From contig NC_089249.1 in assembly GCF_963930625.1 (NCBI RefSeq), positions 103,538,775 through 103,602,774 on the forward strand: a DNA stretch of 64,000 nucleotides. The letters are read 5' to 3'. This document shows positions 56,897 through 64,000 of this stretch, piece by piece. Each line of letters opens with the position of its first letter. The stretch's first letter is position 1. This stretch comes from Muntiacus reevesi. Its lineage: Eukaryota > Chordata > Mammalia > Artiodactyla > Cervidae. The notes beneath the pieces are model-generated. The model saw only the letters and a list, made by a program, of their open reading frames with translations, searched no databases and had not been told where the DNA came from. The position numbers were made by a program, and so were the translations under genes.

Positions 56897-57057
56897 TACA
56901 ACATACTGCTGCTGCTGCTGCTGCTGCTGCATCACTTCAGTCGTGTCCAACTCTGTGCGACCCCATAGACGGCAGCCCACCAGGCTCCTCCATCCCTGGG
57001 ATTCTCCAGGCAAGAACACTGGAGTGGGTTGCCATTTCCTTCTCCATACAACATACT
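56897..57057 (-). mobile_element. Single-unit Bov-A with (CTG)8 tail, 11-bp TSD
   Basis: Only one Bov-A unit (56908-57046), antisense, beginning in a CTG repeat (56906-56930). Perfect duplication TACAACATACT at 56897-56907 and 57047-57057. It is half of a Bov-A2, or an independent monomer. Confidence 0.94.
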
Positions 57058-57204
57058 AAACAAAGCTAAAAATAATGTAAGCATAAATAACGAGAATACG
57101 AAAATTCTCAAAACATTTACAAAAACCACAAAGGGGAGGCAGCATGAAATGTAGCAACAGTACAGGTTTTGTAAAGAGAGTCCTGGGTCAGAAGCCCACC
57201 ATTA

Positions 57205-57370
57205 ACTCATTCATGCATTCATTCATAGCATCTATTGACATTATGTGTGTATATTTCAGATACTGTGTGTTAGGCATGGAATGTAAAACTTGCTTAGGGA
57301 GACAGGAAAAAAACTACAATTTTATAAATAATAATTCAAATTATCACTATAATAAGTAATTCAAAGTAAG
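57205..57370 (-). mobile_element. L2 LINE 3' end, antisense
   Basis: CATTCATGCATTCATTCATAG and GATACTGTGTGTTAGGCATGG with a following GACAGG: the reverse complement of the L2 3' end. Confidence 0.5.
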
Positions 57371-57833
57371 AGTACAGGGTTCTATGAATATCTAAATGCA
57401 AGATCTAGCAATTACACAGAATGAGGGAAATTTATATTTACTAGTTGAAAGATCTTTTACACTTGAAAGTTTAGATACACTACATGAAAAAAAAAAAGAA
57501 ATTGCAAAATAGGGTGCACAGTACAATTCAATTTCATTCATACAGTTGCCCTTCAAAATTGTAAAAATATTACTACTGTTTCTGTGACAATATCATGCAT
57601 GTATAAATCCACAGAAAAAAATTGTAGGAATTACTTTGCACTATCAACAGAAGTCATCTCTGATATTTTTGTTAAATATTTTTCTAAGGATTTAATTGTT
57701 TGCAGCCAGCACATGTATTTCATTTGTGTTCTGAAAAAAATTCTTTAAATGCATTTAAAATATAAGTTTAGGAATATAAAATTAACCACAACATGAGTCT
57801 GATGCCTGGACACTGAGCTACATCTAGTAAATG
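57371..57833. other. Unassigned AT-rich sequence
   Basis: No recognised feature apart from an A-run near 57487-57497. Confidence 0.35.
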
Positions 57834-59520
57834 CTCAGTTCAGTTCAGTTTAGTCGCTCAGTCATGTCTGACTCCTTGCAACCCCATGGACTGCAGCACT
57901 CTAGGTCTCCCTGTCCATTACCAATTCCCAGAGTTTACTCAAACTCATGTCCATTGAGTCGGTGATGCCATCCAACCACCTCATCCTCTGTCCTCCCCTT
58001 CTCCTCCTGCCCTCAATCTTTCCCAGCATCAGGGTCTTTTCAAAGAGTCAGCTCTTTGCATGAGGTGGCCAAAGTACTGGAGTTTCAGCTTCATCAGTCC
58101 TTCCAATGAACATCCAGGACTGATTTCCTTTAGGATAGACTGACTGGGTCTCCTTTCAGACCAAGGGACTCTCATGAGTCTTCTCCAACAACATGGTTCA
58201 AAAGCATCAGTTCTTTGGCACTCAGCTTTCTTTATAGTCCAACTCTCACATCCATACATGACTACTGGAAAAACCATAGCCTTGACTAGACAGACCTTTG
58301 TTAGCAAAGTAATGTCTCTGCTTTTTAATATGCTATCTAGGTTGGTCATAATTTCTCTTCCAAGGAGCAAGTGTCTTTTAATTTCATGGCTTCAGTCACC
58401 ATCTGCAGTGATTTTGGAGCCCCGCAAAATAAAGTCTGTCACTATTTCCCCTGTTTTCCCATCTATTTGCCATGAAGTGATGGGACCAGATGCCATGATT
58501 TTACTTTTCTGAATGTTGAGCTTTAAGCCAACTTTTTCACCGTCCTCTTTCACTTTCATCAAGAGGCTCCTTAGTTTTTCTTTGCTTTCTGCCATAAGGG
58601 TGGTGTCATCTGCATATCTGATTTTATTGATATTTCTCCCAGCAATCTTGATTCCAGCTTGTGCTTCATCCAGCTCACTGTTTCTCATGGTGTATTCTGC
58701 ATATAAGTTAAATATGCATGGTGACAATATACACCCTTGACATACTCCTTTCCTGAGTTGGAACCAGTCTGTTGTTCCATGTCCAGCTCTAACAGTTGCT
58801 TCCTGACCTGCATACATACTTCTCAGGAGGCAGGTCAGGTGGACTGACGTTCCCATCTCTTGAAGAATTCTCCACAGTTTGTGGTTATCCACAGAGTCAA
58901 AGGCTTTGGCATAGTCAGTAAAGCAGAAATAGATTTTTTTCTATAACTCCCTTGCTTTTTCGGTGATCCAACAGATGTTGGCAATTTGATCTCTGGTTCC
59001 TCTCACTTTTCTAAAACCAGATTGAACATCTGGAAGTTCACAGTTCACATACTGTTGAAGCCTGGCTTGGAGAATTTTGAGCATTACTTTACTAGTGTGT
59101 GAAATGAGTGCAATTGTGCGGTAGTTTGAGCATTCTTTGGGATTGCCTTTCTTTGGGATTGGAATGAAAACTGACCATTTCCAGTCCTGTGACCACTGCT
59201 GGGTTTTCCAAATTTGCTGGCATAATGAGTGCAGCACTTTCACAGCATCATCTTTTAGAATTTGAAATAGCTCAACTGGAATTCCATCATGTCCACTAGC
59301 TTTGTTCATGGTGATGCTTTCTAAGGCCCACTTGACTTCGCATTCTAGGATGTCTGGCTCTAGGTGAATAATCATATCATTGTGATTATCTGGGTCGTGA
59401 AGATCCTTTTTGTATAGTTCTTCTGTGTATTCTTGCCACCTCTTCTCAATATCTTCTGCTTTTGTTAGGTCCATACCATTTCTGTCCTTTATTGAGCTCA
59501 TCTTTGCATGAAATGTTCCC
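57834..59520 (-). mobile_element. BovB (RTE) LINE, 5'-truncated, about 1.7 kb
   Basis: Plus strand starts at CTCAGTTCAGTTCAGTTTAG and runs to CTTTGCATGAAATGTTCCC. It covers the 3' UTR, RT palm and the segment before it, nearly the same extent as the inverted copy at 49735-51390. Coding sequence is broken (listed separately). Confidence 0.95.
58029..59501 (-). pseudogene. BovB reverse transcriptase remnant
   Basis: Three successive frames: 58941-59501 (186 codons, pre-RT and RT fingers, with NKASGHDGIPVELFQ), 58392-58892 (166 codons, with IRYADDTTLMAE) and 58029-58370 (113 codons, C-terminal region with ILKEISPGCSLEGL). A frameshift in a T-run near 58930-58940 separates the first two. A single-base TGC-to-TGA change near 58390 separates the second from the third, which stay in frame. 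No endonuclease. Inactive. Confidence 0.94.
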
Positions 59521-59732
59521 TTGCAGTGTTTTGTTAAGTACTCACTGTGTGTTTATTTTGTGAGAGCCAAAATCATCTCTACTTTAATTCCTTCAGTATT
59601 CCTATAAACTAAGGAAAATCAGAACTTACTTTCATTGCTTTGTAAATGGAAAAATATAATTATCTTCAATGTTGGATACCAAATCTTGTGTTTTTACTAT
59701 GAAATAAATAATTAATTAACATACTTTAAAAT
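59521..59732. other. Unassigned sequence
   Basis: Short unique interval. Confidence 0.3.
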
Positions 59733-59826
59733 GGGTTTCCCTGGTGGCTCAGGTGGTAAAGAATCCACCTGCAATGCAGGAGACCTGGGTTCGATCCCTG
59801 GGTTGGGAAGATCCCTTGTAGAAGGG
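59733..59826 (+). mobile_element. Bov-tA head fragment
   Basis: GGGTTTCCCTGGTGGCTCAG to GAAGATCCCTTGTAGAAGG: the tRNA-like head and first part of the body, then it stops abruptly against an antisense SINE. Confidence 0.88.
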
Positions 59827-59830
59827 AATA

Positions 59831-60244
59831 TTGCACTGCTGTTTAGTCCCTAAGTCATGTCTGACTCTTTTGTGGTCCCATGGGCTGTATAGTCCACCAG
59901 GCTCCTCTGAATATTTTATTTATTTATTCTTTTGTTTGTTTGCTAATGCTTTTCTATTACGTCTTCCCAGGTGGTTCAATGGTAAAGAAACTGCCTGCCA
60001 ATGCAGGAGATGTGGGTTTGATCCTGAAATGGCAACCCACTGCAATATCCTTGCCTGGAAATTCCCATAGACAGTGGAATTGCAAGAGTCAGACTGACTT
60101 AGTGACTAAATAGCAGCACAACATTCTTCTAATTAAAAAGGGTTGCCATTCCCTTATCCAAGGGATCTTCCCAACCCAGGGATTAAACCCAGATTTCCTG
60201 CATTGCAGGTGGATTCTTTACAGTCTAAGCCACAAGGGAAGCCC
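59831..60244 (-). mobile_element. Bov-tA SINE split by a later insertion
   Basis: The tail half lies at 59831-59909 (GTTTAGTCCCTAAGTCATG to CACCAGGCTCCTCTG) and the head half at 60140-60244 (GGTTGCCATTCCCTTATCC to CACAAGGGAAGCCCC). About 30 bp of the middle are missing. The gap of 230 bp holds AT-rich sequence and a second Bov-tA. Confidence 0.85.
59962..60122 (+). mobile_element. Bov-tA SINE nested in the antisense Bov-tA
   Basis: CTTCCCAGGTGGTTCAATGG, CTGCCTGCCAATGCAGGAG, an internal deletion after GTTTGATCC, then GGCAACCCACTGCAATATCC and tail AGTGACTAAATAGCAGC. Confidence 0.88.
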
Positions 60245-60919
60245 CAGATCAAAAATGAAAAGGATATAGACCCAAACACTTTTGACTTAGTGATAGAGAC
60301 ACATACATAAATAACTTTCTAAATATACTACTAGAAACGCAAGATAACCATAGGCAATTTTTAGATGTAGACATAACTCTAACATGCCAGTGCATGCACA
60401 TTCTTCTATAGAGTGTCATAGAATTATACATTTTATTATGAGGGAAACTGAGGGCAAAAAGCATCAATGGCTTCCTCTGCTGCAAAAACACGAAAATACA
60501 GAAAAATAAATTTGAGCTGAGAAGATAAGAGGAGAAAGACAAATTTTGCTCAAATAGCTGTCATACTTATAAAGCTTCATGGCTTTTGTGTAAAAAGTCA
60601 CTTTCTAGTCTTTATAATGATCCTTAATTGTGAAACAGTTTAGCTGCTGACAATGTAAAACCACTGCAGAAAAAGTCCTTCTCCTATCTCAAAAAAGTTC
60701 TGCTTTTCTCTTTTTTGTCAGTTTTTCTAGTGGTGACTGTGGTAATAAAAGAAAGCCTTAGATCCATAGTGATAAGATGGAGTGGATATTTTTCTTTCTT
60801 GGCAGTCAGCATGGGCATCTATATTGAGAGCTCACTAATAAGCATTTTCATTATCAGTGTAATGAAACGCCTTCTTAATGGTTTTGCAGACAGAATCAGC
60901 TCTCACTGAGACATGCCCT
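60245..60919. other. Unassigned sequence
   Basis: No recognised feature. A 64-codon open frame at 60715-60909 has a hydrophobic stretch but starts on a non-ATG codon and is unsupported. Confidence 0.35.
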
Positions 60920-61075
60920 CATTCATCCAACCAAAACTCTCTATCACCTACAATATGCCAAATCACTATTGGACTCTGAGCTCTAAGAAATAAGGAAGCC
61001 AAAGTCCATGCCCTTGAATTCACATAGAGACTCATTGTATAGGGAACAAATTTCCTAAACTCTGGCATTCTGTGG
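60920..61075 (-). mobile_element. L2 LINE 3' end, antisense
   Basis: CCTCATTCATCCAACCAAAAC, CACCTACAATATGCCAAATC and AAGTCCATGCCCTTGAATTC: the reverse complement of the L2 3' end. Confidence 0.5.
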
Positions 61076-61107
61076 TTAATAGAATCAACCATACTGTTAA
61101 CCACATG

Positions 61108-61300
61108 GTCTTTATTTCTCCATTCATTTAATAAATGTGCATTGAGCTCCTTCTAAGTAGAAAAACTGTGCTAAACACAAAACAGCAGTTAAAAGCAGTC
61201 ATAGCCTCTCTTCTAAAAGAGTACATAGTCGGGCTGGGGCAGATTGAGGAAGCAATTGTTAGTTTCCTAAACAGTTTCCACTATCCCTTCTTTTTCTCTA
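61108..61300 (-). mobile_element. L2 LINE 3' end, antisense (second)
   Basis: TTCATTTAATAAATGTGCATTG, GTGCTAAACACAAAACAGC and AAAAGAGTACATAGTCGGGC repeat the same L2 3' order just after the previous copy. Confidence 0.5.
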
Positions 61301-61789
61301 AAAGAAAACTGATTCTTGCATGGGGAGCAATATGTCCAGCTTCACATAATGGGTCATGATTAGTTTAAACCTGTGATTCCCAAACTGTATGCCCAGGTTC
61401 CAAGGACGCTGGAGTAAACTCACTGGGGGCCATAGCATATTTTCATTTTCAAGGGAAACACAGTGGAGCTCCGTATCTGTTGGGCAGCACGCACTACTAG
61501 CTTAAGGTGCAGGTTTCACATGAGATTACCACATACCTTTAGACTATGCCATATCACCGCAAAACTGGATTTTCAGTGGTTGCTGACTGAAAAAGAAAGT
61601 ATGGCATGAAATGCATGTAGAATGAGAAATGGCAATGTCGAGTGTGATTCCAGTGTTTGAGAAGTTATGGAGTACCCAATACAGAATTCTCATTAATAAC
61701 ACATGGCTATTATTGTTCTTTCAATTTATGTGCATAATTTATTCAAATGGCTATACGAAGTTGTAAATGGAACTATTATGTATTTCTTG
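61301..61789. other. Unassigned old repeat-like sequence
   Basis: From about 61365 the phrases GTGATTCCCAAACTGTATGC, CATATTTTCATTTTCAAGGG and GTGATTCCAGTGTTTGAGAAG suggest an old interspersed repeat, possibly a hAT-type DNA transposon. I cannot assign it. Confidence 0.25.
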
Positions 61790-62115
61790 GGGCTTCCCTG
61801 ATAGCTTAGTTGGTAAAAAATCCACCTGCAATACAGAGACTCTGGTTCAATTCCTGGGTTGGGAAGATATGCTGGAAAAGGGGTAGGTTACCCACCACAG
61901 TATTCTTGGGCTTCCCTGGTGGCTCAGCTGGTAAAGAATCTGCCTGCAATGCGGGATACCTGGATTTGACCTCTGGGTTGGGAAGATCCCCCAGAAAAGG
62001 GAAAGGCTACCCACTCCAGTATTCTGGCCTGGAGAATTCCATGGACTGGAGAATTCCATGGACTAAGTAGTCCATGGGGTCGCAAAGAGTCAGACACAAC
62101 TGAGTGACTTTCACT
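61790..62115 (+). mobile_element. Dimeric Bov-tA SINE
   Basis: First head and partial body (61790-61905) ends at CAGTATTC and is joined to a second full Bov-tA head (from 61908), the same junction as at 17389. The second unit has a 17-bp tandem duplication, GGAGAATTCCATGGACT, at 62031-62047 and 62048-62064. Tail GAGTGACTTTCACTTGG. No clear TSD. Confidence 0.9.
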
Positions 62116-62540
62116 TGGCACCATGAAAATATCTACTGAGATCCCAAGGGAGCTGTGAACCAAGAAACTTTGGGAGCCTTTGGTCAAACCAATCATGTAA
62201 AACCTGTTTCCTGTTTCTTCAGCTTCCTTGTCTCTAGAGGTGACCATATGACCCAGTTCCGGCCTAAGCAGAAATTTGCTGGGAGGTAAAGGAGGAATGA
62301 AGGTGCCCAAAGAACATTTACTTTCCTGATAAAAGGGGACAGTGACTAAGATTATTGGCTGTCCTTCAAAAGTCCAATTCCTTTAGTAGTAAAATCTTAC
62401 AAGTTTCAGCTACAGACCACATGCTCCAGTATATTTTCCAGCTACATGTGACCAATTGACTAAGCTCTGGCTAAAGGTGATACATGAAAATTCTGGATCA
62501 TACCCTACCAAGGAAGGGGTGCACCTTCTGGTTCTGTTCC
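62116..62540. other. Unassigned sequence with an old repeat-like patch
   Basis: Around 62230-62285 the sequence (AGAGGTGACCATATGACCC, GCAGAAATTTGCTGGGAGG) resembles the unnamed repeat near 4600-4700. Confidence 0.3.
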
Positions 62541-62830
62541 TTTCGTGGGTCACAGCCTTGTCCTGAGGAAGGGGCTTGAATAAATCAATGAAGCTATGAG
62601 CCATGCAGTGCAGGGCCAGCCAAGACGCAAAGGTCACAGTGGAGAGTTCTGACAAAACGTGAACCCCTGGAAGAGGCAATGGCAAACAACGCCAGTAATC
62701 TTGCCACCAGAATCCCATGACCAGTATGAAAAGGCAAAAAGTTATGACACTGGAAGATGAGCCCCTCATGTAAGAAGGTGTCCAATAAGCTCTTAGGGAA
62801 GAGCAGAAGGCAATTACTATATATAGTATG
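62541..62830 (+). mobile_element. BovB LINE 5'-region fragment
   Basis: It matches my memory of the BovB 5' part, not its 3' part: AAGCTATGAGCCATGCAGTG, GAGAGTTCTGACAAAACGTG, GAAGAGGCAATGGCAAAC, ATGACCAGTATGAAAAGGC and GGTGTCCAATAAGCTC. The remainder of the element, including the 3' end, is absent. Confidence 0.65.
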
Positions 62831-63190
62831 CTAGTACAGTAAAATCTCTTTGATATGAATACATCCTATTGATTCAAAATAATAACTGGATAAATTCACA
62901 TTATTATAATACATAAACCATATTACTTTGATTAATAAGCAAGTTTTAGTTAGTGAGTCAACTTGAGATTCTTAACCTGTACTACTTAGGACTAGACTCC
63001 AGCTCATGGTAGGTTAGCTCTCCAAAGTGCAGGTCGCATGATACTTGAACTATGACTAGGACTAGCAAAGAGGCAGAGCTTTAGCCATTGTTCCATGAGT
63101 GAGTCTCTCTTAACTGAGGTAGAAATATGAAAAAGTGACATAAAGACAAAAGAAGACTTAAGAACAGATATGAATCAGCTAATGTCTCAG
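62831..63190. other. Unassigned AT-rich sequence
   Basis: No recognised feature. Confidence 0.35.
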
Positions 63191-63645
63191 TTTCCCCTGT
63201 CCCATGGTTCATGTTACATCCATCTGGCTATTCGAACTGGCCTTTTCTCAGTTCTTCAAATATGCCATGCCCATTCCTACTTCATGGCTTTTGCGTGTGC
63301 TGTTTGCTCTGCCTAGAACACTGTCATGTCCCCAAATTTCTTCAATCCCCTCCCACTCTGCCTAGCTACATCTTCATTTTCCAGATCTCTTTCTGTACCT
63401 CACCTCAGAGAAGCCATACCTGACTCTCAGCTTAAGTTATACTCTTTTAAACATGCTGCACAGAGTATTGTAAAACCCATGACACTTGAAAAAAGTTATC
63501 AAGCTTTCTCTTATGTTAGATTAAAACCCCCATTAGGGTGGGTTCCAATTCTGTCCCAGGTCATTGTTAAATTCCCAGGACTTTTCTCATTTGATACATA
63601 TTAGATAGTTGATAAATATTTATTCCATGAATGAATAAACAAAAG
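63191..63645 (+). mobile_element. L2 LINE 3' end, long
   Basis: TGCCATGCCCATTCCTACTTC, GCTGTTTGCTCTGCCTAGAAC, CACCTCAGAGAAGCCATACC, CAGGTCATTGTTAAATTCCC and GATAAATATTTATTCCATGAATG: a well-preserved L2 3' end. The 70- and 92-codon frames here are repeat-derived. Confidence 0.75.
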
Positions 63646-63679
63646 AAGAAAGAAATCCTATACCTTCGGTTGAAATGCT

Positions 63680-64000
63680 CATTTAATGATTTATGCTGGC
63701 GAAAGCCTTTCAAACAGGCTCTGAAAATGGACACAATAGTGGGACGCAGTGGGAATAGTTGATGCTGAGGTTAGGAGGTAAAAAAGCTTGAGAGTTCTCC
63801 GCGAGGAGTGGACAGTTCAGTTTGGCCGTAGTATATGGACCATGTAGAGAGTAGGAAAAGATTAGGTTGGAAAGGAAGGTCAACATAATATGGTGGGAAA
63901 GGCCTGTCTTGAAAATATTTAATTTTGTATTTGATCATGAGAAAAATGAAGGAACTGTATACATAGGCTAAATGAAAGGCAAAAGAAAATGCATGGAGGA
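63680..64000 (-). mobile_element. L2 LINE, antisense, running off the window
   Basis: AGATTAGGTTGGAAAGGAAGG and a stretch ending GAAGGAACTG resemble antisense L2 ORF sequence. Weak, and it continues past the edge. Confidence 0.35.

Noticed and set aside
1131..62115. tRNA-Glu genes at the heads of Bov-tA and CHR elements
   Set aside because: The heads keep only A/B-box-like words and cannot fold as complete tRNAs; they are SINE promoters.

Overview
This window is ruminant (bovid or other pecoran) nuclear DNA, probably cattle or a close relative. The sign is the repeat content: Bov-tA and Bov-A2 SINEs, BovB (RTE-clade) LINEs and CHR-type tRNA-Glu SINEs. The first three classes mark ruminants and CHR marks cetartiodactyls. 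Older pan-mammalian repeats (MIR, L2, L1M) lie beneath them. Base composition is AT-rich. I see no host protein-coding exon, no working RNA gene, no CpG island, and nothing bacterial, viral or CRISPR-like. It reads as a gene desert or the inside of a very long intron.

Layout. 1-15.5 kb: long stretches of unassigned AT-rich sequence with scattered SINEs, an antisense L1 (about 2.65-3.77 kb), a CHR SINE, MIR and L2 remnants, and a U6 snRNA retrocopy at 13844-13948 inside a MIR. 15.5-30.3 kb: a 1.4 kb BovB fragment, a dimeric Bov-tA, an LTR-like element followed by antisense L1M, a long antisense L2, a 1.3 kb sense L1 fragment, a Bov-A2, a second antisense L1 with three later disturbances, a BovB 3' tail and a second Bov-A2. 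30-49.7 kb: mostly antisense L2 pieces, including one of about 2.2 kb split by a SINE, plus a 1.1 kb BovB, an L1M 3' end and a perfect (TA)24 tract. 49.7-64 kb: two long BovB fragments in opposite orientation (49.7-51.4 and 57.8-59.5 kb), a perfect 21-bp hairpin, a nested SINE cluster near 60 kb, a second dimeric Bov-tA at 61.8 kb, a BovB 5'-region fragment and L2 3' ends.

The only recognisable coding sequence is decayed BovB reverse transcriptase with frameshifts and stops. L1 and L2 remnants are recognised at DNA level. Almost every longer open frame is a frame through a repeat. The two exceptions in unassigned sequence (14817-15230 minus and 27812-28348 plus) are described but not accepted as genes. 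The history is one of successive retrotransposition. MIR, L2 and L1M are oldest. CHR, BovB and Bov-tA/Bov-A2 came later, several with intact target-site duplications (TSDs), and the U6 retrocopy landed in a MIR. I did not find a previously undescribed biological system. The most notable items are a dimeric SINE seen twice with the same junction, two insertions reduced to almost nothing but TSD and tail, the perfect hairpin, and BovB copies placed as possible recombination substrates.
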